From assembly GCF_035222275.1 (NCBI RefSeq), contig NC_085884.1:4335964-4399963 (forward strand): a DNA stretch of 64,000 nucleotides, in the 5' to 3' direction. This document shows, piece after piece, positions 36,386 to 45,107 of the stretch (its first letter is position 1; each line of letters begins with the position of its first letter). The notes under the pieces were generated by a model, which ran no database searches, had not been told where the DNA came from, and was given only the letters and a program-made list of their open reading frames with translations. The DNA is from Podospora bellae-mahoneyi (lineage: Eukaryota; Ascomycota; Sordariomycetes; Sordariales; Podosporaceae). The position numbers and the translations under genes are program-made.

Positions 36386-36472
36386 GCCCGGCTAGCTCAA
36401 TCGGTAGAGCGTGAGACTCTTATGGAGTACTCCGAAATCTCAAGGTTGTGGGTTCGACCCCCACGTCGGGCT
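36386..36472 (+). tRNA. tRNA-Lys(CTT) with intron
   Basis: Same 87-base gene as the minus-strand copy at 21243-21329. Anticodon CTT is at 36419-36421, with a 14-base intron at about 36423-36436, A-box TAGCTCAATCGG and B-box GGTTCGACCCC. All arms pair. The about 21 bases after it are also the same as after the other copy. Confidence 0.95.
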
Positions 36473-36493
36473 CAATTCCCGTCCTAGACGATC

Positions 36494-36505
36494 TTTTTTT
36501 TTTTT
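36494..36505 (+). terminator. RNA polymerase III terminator of tRNA-Lys
   Basis: A run of twelve T begins 22 bases after the tRNA 3' end, the usual pol III stop signal. Confidence 0.85.
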
Positions 36506-36630
36506 ACCACTCTGTATCCTCCGTCCTCTTTTTGGGGTTGTTCCATCTTGGAGATACTTAAACACCCCCTGAACCATCCATCAAGAACCAAGATGTCTCG
36601 TCCACCACCACGTCCCTCCAAACCATCACA

Positions 36631-38262
36631 ATGTTCCTCCACACGCTCACCACCACCCTCCTCCTTCTCCTCCTTCCCCGTCTAGCCCTCTCCCAAACAA
36701 CCCTCACCAACCCCGTCATCTGGCAAGACCACCCCGACCTCGACGTCTTCCGCATCGGCCACACATTCTACTACTCCTCCTCCACCTTTGCGTACTCCCC
36801 CGGCGCCCCCCTGCTCCGCTCATTTGACCTCGCCAACTGGGAAGCAGTCACCCACTCAGTCCCCTACCTCAACTTTTCCCCCGCCAACGCCTACAATTTG
36901 ACCTCGGGCTCAAGAGCCTACGTAAAAGGCATCTGGGCCAGCACCCTCCGCTATCGCCCCTCAACCGACACCTTCTACTGGCTCGGCTGCATCGACGGAT
37001 CCAAAACCCACATCTGGACCAGCCCGGGCGGCAACGCGCGCCAAAACGGGGGGGAGGTCCCCCCCCAAGCATGGAACTGGTCCCCCCGGCCGGTGCTTAG
37101 CAACTGCTACTACGACGCGGGGTTGTTTTTTGACGACAATGACGACTCACAAGCTTACGTCGTTTATGGAAACACCCAGATTAGGATGGCGCAGTTGGTG
37201 GTGGACCAGAATGGGGATTTGAAAGAGGTGAGGAATCAGCTTGTTTATACTAGTGGTGATATGACGCTGGAAGGGGCGAGGTTGTATAAGCGGAACGGGG
37301 AGTACTATGTTTGGGTTACCAGACCGGCGGATGCGCAGTTTGTACTTAGGGGGAAGAGTCCGTGGGGGTCGTTCGAGAGACGGGTGTTGGTTGATAGGGT
37401 TGGGGGGCCTTTGTCGAGTGCGGGGTTTGCGCATCAGGGGGGGATTGTGGATACGGAGGATGGAAGGTGGTTTTATTTGGGGTTTTTGGATGCTTATCCC
37501 GGAGGGAGGATTCCTGTTGCCGCGCCGTTAACGTGGGGGAGTGATGGGTGGCCGAGTGTGGTTAGGGATGGGGGGAATGGATGGGGGAGGACGTATCCTT
37601 TGCCTGTGAACACGACTAGAAAGGTGAATGTGTTGGGGCCGAGGGTTGATGAGTTTAAGGGGGGGAAGTTGGGGCCGGAGTGGGAATGGAATCATAATCC
37701 TGATAATGGGAAGTGGTCGTTGAGTGATGGGCTGGTTTTGAAGACGGCGACGGTGACGGGGGATTTGTTTGCCGCGAGGAACACGCTTACACATCGGATT
37801 GTTGGGCCGAAGTCGAGGGGTACTTTTAGGATTGATGTTGGAGCTATGAGGGATGGCGATCGAGCTGGCGCTGTGCTCTTCCGGGACAAGGCTGCCTACA
37901 TTGGCATTCACAAGACCGGAAACACTGCGTCGATCGTCATGCTTGACAACTTGAACTTGGTTGAGGGTTCATGGACAACAAGTTCTACCGGTCGAGTGGC
38001 GGCAACTGGGCCGTCTATCACCGGAGAGATCTGGTTTCGAATTCAAGCCGATATCACGCCCGCCTTCGGGACGGACACTGGACGACAGGTCATCTTCTCG
38101 TACAGCACCGATGGCAGGATTTTCACGAATCTTGGACCCGCCTTCGCCATGAGCAACTCTTGGCGATACTTTACTGGGTATAGATATGGCGTTTTCAACT
38201 TTGCGACCAAGGCACTGGGAGGCGAGGTGAAGGTCAAGAGTTTTGCGATGGAGATGGTGTAA
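36631..38262 (+). CDS. Secreted GH43 glycosidase with C-terminal beta-sandwich
   Basis: 543 aa, single exon. The signal peptide is TTLLLLLLPRLALS. The GH43 five-blade propeller carries the three acids: Asp in DHPDLDVFRIG (about 35-40), Asp in NCYYDAGLFFDD and Glu in MTLEGARLYKRNG. YYSSSTFAYSPGAPLLRS and GIWASTLRYR are typical of the arabinofuranosidase/xylosidase branch, possibly subfamily 36 (inference). From about residue 335 a concanavalin-like beta-sandwich follows (EFKGGKLGPEWEWNHNPDN, GSWTTSSTGR), common in GH43 enzymes that trim arabinoxylan. An upstream ATG at 36593 opens an out-of-frame uORF that overlaps the true start and may lower translation. The sense strand changes from C-rich to G-rich near 37180. 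Confidence 0.87.
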   Translation: MFLHTLTTTLLLLLLPRLALSQTTLTNPVIWQDHPDLDVFRIGHTFYYSSSTFAYSPGAPLLRSFDLANWEAVTHSVPYLNFSPANAYNLTSGSRAYVKGIWASTLRYRPSTDTFYWLGCIDGSKTHIWTSPGGNARQNGGEVPPQAWNWSPRPVLSNCYYDAGLFFDDNDDSQAYVVYGNTQIRMAQLVVDQNGDLKEVRNQLVYTSGDMTLEGARLYKRNGEYYVWVTRPADAQFVLRGKSPWGSFERRVLVDRVGGPLSSAGFAHQGGIVDTEDGRWFYLGFLDAYPGGRIPVAAPLTWGSDGWPSVVRDGGNGWGRTYPLPVNTTRKVNVLGPRVDEFKGGKLGPEWEWNHNPDNGKWSLSDGLVLKTATVTGDLFAARNTLTHRIVGPKSRGTFRIDVGAMRDGDRAGAVLFRDKAAYIGIHKTGNTASIVMLDNLNLVEGSWTTSSTGRVAATGPSITGEIWFRIQADITPAFGTDTGRQVIFSYSTDGRIFTNLGPAFAMSNSWRYFTGYRYGVFNFATKALGGEVKVKSFAMEMV

Positions 38263-39038
38263 CTCTATGTCCAGCAGTGATGGAACACCATGGTGTTAGT
38301 GTTTAAGAGAAGAGCAAGGCTTGGCATAGTTACAATCGAATCGAAGAACTCTCAGGGTGGCTCCACCGAGCAATCACCAAGAATATTCCAGAACCGTGCT
38401 AGTGGGCCACCTAGATTGGGGAAAACTCTTCATTTTCTAGATGTCGATAATGGTGGGTCTGTTTTTGTCGGGGAAACCTTTTCCCAACTGCCCGTGTAGC
38501 TCGATGCTGACAAGAACATCAGTATGGCATTGAGTCGAAATTTGTACCTAAGCAGAAGCAATTACAAAGCATTGTCAGGGATGGGTGTTATTCATGAGGT
38601 GTGATGTGAGCATTGACGGCATCAAAAAAACATGGGCAAACCACTCTCTGCTGACTGTTTGCCATTATGCACGTACTCTAACAACCCAGACATTAACTTT
38701 AGAGCTTATTCATCATGCCGATGACCAACAACACTCTGGGACTCGACCGGGGATTCTCCCAAGAGAAAATGTCTCCACATGGCATAGTGGTATCGTAGCT
38801 ATGACGTTGCATATCTGCGGGACCCGGACGACAGCCGACCAAATTGTGACCCCAGAGGAGGTGGGAGCTTGTTTTGCTTGAACAGATATAAAATCCCTCT
38901 GGCTTGTCTCGACCTAGAACCTGTTCATCCGTTTTACTCTCTCATTCTCAATTCATACCCCCACAATCCCCTCTCACCCCCTACCCCCTATCACCTCTCT
39001 AATCCCAGCTTTCACACGGTTCATCACCAGTCATCACA
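38263..39038. other. Intergenic and promoter of the MDR oxidoreductase
   Basis: No gene seen. Near the 3' end a CT-rich stretch with CCCCCTACCCCCTATCACC is typical of leaders of well-expressed fungal genes. A possible TATA-like GATATAAAATCC lies at about 38883-38894. Confidence 0.5.
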
Positions 39039-40133
39039 ATGTCCATCCCCAAGACCCAGAAGCAGTGGCTCATCACCGGAGCCGACAAGGGCCTCGACGG
39101 CCTCGTCTACCAAGACGCTCCCGTCCCCACCCCCGGCGACCATGAGGTCCTCGTCCACCTTCGCGGCGCCTCACTCAACTACCGCGATCTCATCATCCCC
39201 AGGGGAATGTATCCCTTCCCGCTCAACCTCCCAGTAGTAGCCTGCTCCGACGGCGCCGGCGAGGTTGTCGCTGTTGGGTCCAAGGTCACAAAGTGGAAGA
39301 AGGGCGACAAGGTCCTCACCCTCTTTAACCAGGGCCATCAGAGAGGTGACATGGACATTGCGGCCAGCAAGACCGGTCTTGGCGGCTGCTTCGACGGCAC
39401 CTTGAGGCAGTATGGTACTTTTGCCGAGACTGGCGTCGCCAAGATGCCCAGCAACTTGAACTACGTCGAGTCTGCTTCGCTTGTCTGCGCTGGTCTTACG
39501 AGCTGGAACGCTCTTTATGGTCTGAAGCCGTTGAAGAAGGGCCAGTGGGTTGTCACCCAGGGTACTGGCGGTGTTAGTTTGTTTGCTCTGCAGGTAAGAA
39601 TTTCTCTCTCAACAAATGAAACAGGAGGGCGTGCTAACAGAAAACAGTTTGCCAAGGCTGCTGGTGCGCATGTCATCGCGACGACATCCACCGCCGAGAA
39701 GGCCGAGATGCTCAAGAAGTTGGGCGCCGACCACGTTATTAACTACAGGGAAGATGTCAACTGGGGTGAGACTGCCCGCAAGTTGACCCCCGGTGGTGAG
39801 GGTGTTGAGCATGTTATTGAGGTTGGCGGTGCCGACACTTTCACCCAGAGCTTGAGCGCTGTCAAGATGGAGGGTGTTATCTCCGTCATTGGATTCCTCG
39901 GCGGTGCGGCTCCCAAGGACAACATTCTCGAGACCCTTTCTCGTGTCTGCACTGTCCGTGGTGTATACGTCGGCTCTCGCGAGCAGCTTGAGGCCATGTG
40001 TGCCGAGATTGAGAAGCACGACATCCACCCCGTCATGGACAAGACAGTCTTTACTCTTGAAAAGGCGAAGGAGGCTTACGAGTACATGTGGGCCAAGAAG
40101 CACACTGGCAAGATTCCCATCACGATTGAGTAA
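39039..40133 (+). CDS. Zinc-independent MDR oxidoreductase (quinone oxidoreductase/ADH-like)
   Basis: Exons 39039-39593 and 39648-40133 (346 aa). The 54-base intron (GTAAGA, GTGCTAAC, AAAACAG) is a multiple of three and has no in-frame stop, so an unspliced frame also looks open. Splicing restores VSLFALQ-FAKAAGAHVI, which is the uninterrupted Rossmann helix expected. The medium-chain dehydrogenase fold is shown by GDHEVLVHLRGASLNYRDL, DGAGEVVAVGSKV, QGTGGVSLFALQ (NADP loop) and VEHVIEVGG. The structural-zinc cysteines are missing, so it belongs to the zinc-independent quinone-oxidoreductase-like branch. Natural substrate unknown. Even codon bias suggests steady expression. Confidence 0.88.
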   Translation: MSIPKTQKQWLITGADKGLDGLVYQDAPVPTPGDHEVLVHLRGASLNYRDLIIPRGMYPFPLNLPVVACSDGAGEVVAVGSKVTKWKKGDKVLTLFNQGHQRGDMDIAASKTGLGGCFDGTLRQYGTFAETGVAKMPSNLNYVESASLVCAGLTSWNALYGLKPLKKGQWVVTQGTGGVSLFALQVRISLSTNETGGRANRKQFAKAAGAHVIATTSTAEKAEMLKKLGADHVINYREDVNWGETARKLTPGGEGVEHVIEVGGADTFTQSLSAVKMEGVISVIGFLGGAAPKDNILETLSRVCTVRGVYVGSREQLEAMCAEIEKHDIHPVMDKTVFTLEKAKEAYEYMWAKKHTGKIPITIE

Positions 40134-41053
40134 CGGGGTCAAATGTGGGATTTGTGCAACATTGTATATAAGAACCTAATGATGAGATCTGCTTAACGAT
40201 GAGAACTGTCACAGTCATTATCACCCGTGTGTATAGTGGGACCGACCGGGCCAGTCACGCAGGATGTGCCGACCCGAGCTTGAGCGTCCGATGCCGTGGT
40301 AAATTGGACTCTAGGGGTAACCCATGCCGCATTTTCCTTCATGTTACCTGCCGAGCTTGACTGAGTGCCGGCCGCGCTTGTTCTGACTGACGCCAGCATA
40401 TGCAAGGTGCCAACCGAGTGTTGACGAATCAGCATATAAGACTGACAGAATAGCAAATGCAACATTAGATAAACTGGCCAAAAACTACCAGTTCCATGGA
40501 GATAAACCTCATGAGCTCTACATTTGTCCTACCACCCCGCTCCTGAGGCGTGGTCTAGAAACAATAGGCACTGTCGTGACACCCACCATCAGAACTGAAA
40601 TGCCGGCTAAGAGCTCAATCCCACCTTGTGGCTGCCAAGAGACCCTGCCAATGCTGCTGACTGCAGATGTACCGTAGAAATTAATCCCGGTATCAGCATT
40701 GGCTGCCGGGTAGCGAGTGAGCAGGCCCTATCGGATGGACTCCTCATAGGGTCGACAGTACGATTTGTCACACGGAGTGCCCATTATCATACACTATCGA
40801 GTTGGAGATGGCTGGGCGGCAAGACCCTCGCAGAACCGAACCTCTCGGTGGCACCCAACCAAGGTGGAGGCATCATGAAGAACTTGCATGTGCTTACATG
40901 GACTATTGGATGGTGCCCAAGATGCGCGGGCCAACATCCTGGCGGGAGGAAAAGTTGAGATTGCGGCAAGCATAAATAACACAAGCTCCTCGCGGGAATT
41001 GTTCAGACAGAGCTTCCACGGCACCTCATCCCCAATCTTCACACACAGCCACC
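40134..41053. other. Intergenic between MDR and tyrosinase genes
   Basis: Scattered small frames only; no domain-like sequence. The last 70 bases before 41054 look like a leader (TCATCCCCAATCTTCACACA). Confidence 0.5.
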
Positions 41054-42427
41054 ATGAAGCTCCTCACAGGCTACCTTCTCCTCCAAACTGCCGGCCTAGC
41101 CACGGCTCTGCCCCCCAAGCTCGAGGATTTCAAGCAAAAAGCAATCGACTCCGGCGTCGCCCTCAAAGCCCTCAATGGCATCGCTCTCGCCAAAGCCCTC
41201 ACCAAATTCAGCGGCACATGCACGCCCTCCAAAGTGAAATACCGCCGCGAATGGCGCACCATCTCCAAGCCTGACCGCAGAAAGTTCATCGCCGCGGTCA
41301 AGTGCATCATGGCCAAACCCAGCACGCTCCCTCCGGGGGAAGTCCCCGGCGCCAAGTCATTATACGATGACATCGTCTGGGCCCATGCGCGAAGAAGCGG
41401 TCTCGTTCACAACAGTGTTCGCTGCCCTTCTCCTCCGCCCCCCTTTTTCCCACTTTACTAATCCTCACAGGGAACCTTCCTCCTCTTCCACCGCTACTAC
41501 CTCCACACCTACGAAACGGAACTCTCCGCCTGCGGCTGGACCGCAGGGCTCCCCTACTGGGAATGGGGCCTCGACATAACCGGGCCCCATCTCTCCCCCG
41601 TCTTTGACGGTTCCGACACATCGTTAGGTGGTGACGGCGAGTTCATCCCTAACCGCCCCCCTTTTTCAATCCCTTGGATCGACCCCCTCACACCGGAAAT
41701 CATCATCCCACCCGGGACGGGAGGTGGGTGCGTCAAGACCGGTCCGTTTGTCCATCATAAAGTCAGACTTGGGCCGTTCAACATGACGGAGACGTTCCCT
41801 GTCGAGCCGGAGGACGGGAGGGGGGACAATGAGAGGTGTTTGATTAGAGATTTGAACAAGGGGGGGATTGAGAGGTGGGCGAGTTTTAGGAATAGTACTG
41901 AGTTGATTTTGGGGAGTGGGGATATCTTTGAGTTTCACGTCAATGCTGTGAGTGCTTCTGACTGGATTGAAAGGTAACGGGAAGGGGGAGTGCTGCTGAC
42001 ATGCCGGGTGATATAGGAAGGGGATCCGAGATGGGTACCGACCAAGCCGATGGGTGTTCATGGTGGTGGGCATTCGTCGATTGGCGGAGTGGGCGGGCAT
42101 GCTGCTGATCCGGTTATTTCGCCGTATGATCCTGCTTTTTGGTTGACGCATGGGCAGTTGGATAGGGTTTATTGGATTTGGCAGATGTTGGATTTGGAGA
42201 GTCGGAGTGTGAGTTCTGCTGAGCCGAGTCGTTTGTTGTGTGATATGAAAAGCTGACTTGGCTTCGAACAGGACGTCTTTGGGACTGGCACGTGGCTCAA
42301 CATCCCGCCTAGTCCTAATGTTACTGTGGAAGACAGCATCGATGTGTTGCCTCATCAGCCGCCGAGGAAGTTGAAGGAGTTGATGAGTACGGTTGCGGGA
42401 AGCCCGTTCTGTTTTGTCTATGTGTAA
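41054..42427 (+). CDS. Secreted tyrosinase-type copper oxidase
   Basis: Four exons: 41054-41416, 41471-41947, 42017-42208 and 42272-42427 (395 aa). Introns 2 and 3 have GTGAGT donors; intron 1 uses the less usual GTTCGC but gives the conserved LVHN-SGTFLLFHRYYL. The signal peptide is LTGYLLLQTAGLATA. CuA histidines lie in IVWAHARRSGLVHNS and FHRYYLHTYE; CuB histidines in MGVHGGGHSSIGG and DPAFWLTHGQLDRVYWIWQ. PYWEWGLD is the usual bridge. The length is that of short secreted fungal tyrosinases/catechol oxidases, without the long C-terminal cap of intracellular ones. It oxidises phenols to quinones, in melanin formation or phenolic detoxification. All copper ligands appear present. Confidence 0.88.
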
Positions 42428-42796
42428 GTGAGACGTGGACGATGGTGTATATCATTTACAAGCAGTGAAGGACTGGTATATTTGCTGCACTTCAGGAGAT
42501 GTCGTAGCAAGACAGTTAGGAAGTGTTGGGCAATTGTGTTGGCTTCGTAGAGAAACACCGCGATCCCACTGTGACTAGATATCAGCCAGATTCGTACATG
42601 TTCAATTCGGCTTAGTGCTATTCTTCTATCATCCACTCCGTTTCCTTTTTTTTTGTCTATGCACGATCGCCGTCTATTTGTCCCCGTTTGCAATGCGCGT
42701 TCTTGACAAACCAAAACACGACGCAACTGGTCGTGACTTCATCGGCATGATGCCTCCCCTATTCCGAAAGCGCAAAGCCTCTCTCAGTGGCGATAA
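42428..42796. other. Intergenic; possible 5' part of the next frame
   Basis: A short frame starting at ATG 42750 (MPPLFRKRKASLSGDNSALA) runs into 42797 and could be the true start of the following gene if a frameshift or a missed junction is assumed. Otherwise nothing seen. Confidence 0.35.
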
Positions 42797-43402
42797 CTCA
42801 GCATTAGCAGTAGCAAGCGAGTAGCCTCACCCACAAGCCCGGCGGGGCACCCAGCAGAGGACGAGGACAACCGACAGCTGGTCGCTGGACAACGCGACTC
42901 GGTCGCTACATCACAAGTCACCCAAAGGGACAATCTACCGTTTGCCTCACCAAAACACGGCCCGGGCGGTCCTGATGCTGTTCTTGGCCTCGAAAGAAAA
43001 TGGAACCTTTCGTACGACGAAATCCCGAGCAACCTGGCAGATGCGATGGGTATGGCTACCCTGTATTCACTCCATTTCCAGGAGCTCGTTGAGGAGGAGC
43101 TTGCGAAAAAGATCACGATATTGAATGTGAGTGGTGGTGTCCCGGGAAGAAGTGGTCCGAAACTGACCGATTGCCTGGTCGCTCGGACTGGGCCGTCCGT
43201 TGGTTTGATGAGGTACTGGGAGAAAGTATCGGTCGTTGGAGACAATTTGGGGCCCTGCTGGGATGTGGAAGGTGACTTGGACAAAATGGCTGCAGAATGG
43301 CGAGCACGACAGGTCTCCTGTCTGGGGGAACACACCTCGGAACCGTGGTTTGACGAGTCACGGCGACTGTTGGGAATCATGTGTGGAGTTTTCCAAGGCT
43401 AG
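42797..43402 (+). CDS. Hypothetical protein frame, start unresolved
   Basis: An open frame of 201 codons after TAA 42794-42796, ending at TAG 43400-43402. It is Pro/Ser-rich at first (VASPTSPAGHPAEDEDNRQL) and then looks globular: LGLERKWNLSYDEIPSNLAD, SLHFQELVEEELAKKITIL, GLMRYWEKVSVVGDNLGPCW, FDESRRLLGIMCGVFQG. The first in-frame ATG is 43040-43050, inside the protein-like part, so the real start is missing. The MPPLFRKRK frame just upstream would join after a one-base shift. Either the gene is frameshifted or an exon junction is not recognised. I know of no family for it. Confidence 0.4.
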   Translation, partial: LSISSSKRVASPTSPAGHPAEDEDNRQLVAGQRDSVATSQVTQRDNLPFASPKHGPGGPDAVLGLERKWNLSYDEIPSNLADAMGMATLYSLHFQELVEEELAKKITILNVSGGVPGRSGPKLTDCLVARTGPSVGLMRYWEKVSVVGDNLGPCWDVEGDLDKMAAEWRARQVSCLGEHTSEPWFDESRRLLGIMCGVFQG

Positions 43403-45107
43403 AGAGCTCTCCGGAGTCAGGCCGCTCGCGCTACAACTGAGATTGTATGTGGGCAATGGCTTGACAGCTTCGAATGGCTGATGGAAAGGTCCTGGTTCTG
43501 AGGTGGCGTTAGGATCTGCGGAGCGTCGTATCACTTTCTCTTGTTTCCCATTGCTGCTCATCGATACTTAGGGTAATTCCCCCTAGAGTTTCTCAATTCT
43601 TAACTTTGAAGCCCGTGGTAGACCTGTTCGGCCTGTACGACAACCACACCCTGAAACACGCCATGTGGCGATTCATCCCTGGGATCCGTGAAATATCCGA
43701 GGCTAGTAACGAAGGTTGCCTACCGATCAGCGACTAATTGGTGGATGCATACAAGCTAATGATGTATCTGAGCAAATTCCAGTACGTTCCTCATGTGCCG
43801 AGCGAAGGTATCGACCAGCAAGATAGAAACTATGATTATTTTCCGGCAAGTCTCATCCGACGGATGGATGGAAGCCGGACATCACCTTCGTGACTGAAAG
43901 GTCCATGAGTGCTACTCTATTTTGCTGCAGCGATCAAAGTAACGGGAGGTTCGGGGTGATGAGGCGTGTTATGCTGAGCCGTTGTCGTTGTGATGAATTG
44001 GGAGTAAGAAATGAGGCTGAGTAAGCTACCACGTTAGGTAATGTGGAACTTGGAGATCCCAGTTGTATTAGTACATTGATTAATGTCTGTCTGAAGAAGA
44101 AAAGTCTGCCCTAGAGAGCGTAAGTAAGGCAGCTTATATAGACCGAGAGCACCACTAACAAGACGGTATCCTTCTACGGCCTTCAAAGGCCTTCCGTAAG
44201 CTCTCTTGAGCTTTATAAATACTCTATGAGAGCCAGAAAATCGCGCCGAACCCAGGTAAAAGGGCGTAGACCTATTTCTCCGTCTAAGGCTATATTGCTA
44301 TACCCGTAAGCCACGCTGCTCTTGCGAGCGTGCAGGAGCCAAGGCGGGCCAAGCCATACGCCACACCTTCACAGGTATTCTTCCATGTTAGCTCAAGGAA
44401 TAAAAGTTGAGATTGCTGAGAGTTGTATGACAGTGAATGGATATATTCTGTGAGCGTCTTGTTAAGACCATGACCGCTTCCAGGTCTCATGTGCCGCCAC
44501 CTGCTTGGCATCCAGCTCACCGACAACCAGCCAAGCCCTCAACCCAACAACACATATCTCAACCGGACGTCATTTGACACGGTTCAAAGGAACACGACAG
44601 TAAAATAAAATGGTGAGAGGGCCACTTGTTGCTTTGGACAACCCCGGTCACGCGTCTTGTGGAACACACATGCACCGACGACGATTGGAACGCCCCCTTT
44701 ATTCTTGTTAGCCCTTCTCGCCGGAAACAAAAACCCAACGACGACAACCCCTCCCAGCCGATGAATATGTCGGATCGACGAAGAAGAAACGCGCACTCCG
44801 GCCCAGTCCCGAGGACTATCTCGCCAAAGGTATAGTATCTATCCAATGTAACCACATCCAAACACTACACCATGCATGTAGTATGCGGGCCGAGCGACAT
44901 TATCGTCGGATCATTGCATCTCTTCCCGCCCGAGTGCCGAAAGGAGTACGTAACCGATCAGACGTACGATGATACGCCTGGCAGGTAGACTCTCACTTCC
45001 CGGTTTGCCTAGCCTGAACCAGGCTGGGTATGCCCCCTTCCCCGCACCTGTATGAAGCGATGGCGGTGGCCCAGAATGGATTCAATGGAAACGGCAAGGT
45101 AAGGCAC
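43403..45107. other. Intergenic with possible solo repeat element
   Basis: No supported gene. 44090-44250 contains a TATA-like GCTTATATAGACC and the imperfect inverted words AAAGGCCTT and GGCCTTCAAAGGCCTTCC, resembling a similar motif in the AT-rich DNA near 57,710. It could be a decayed LTR or small repeat; no flanking terminal repeat was identified. The part near 45,000 is the 3' side of the RdRP-helicase gene. Confidence 0.4.

Noticed and set aside
44090-44250. Candidate solo LTR with TATA-like sequence
   Set aside because: No matching terminal TG...CA ends or target-site duplication could be found by eye.
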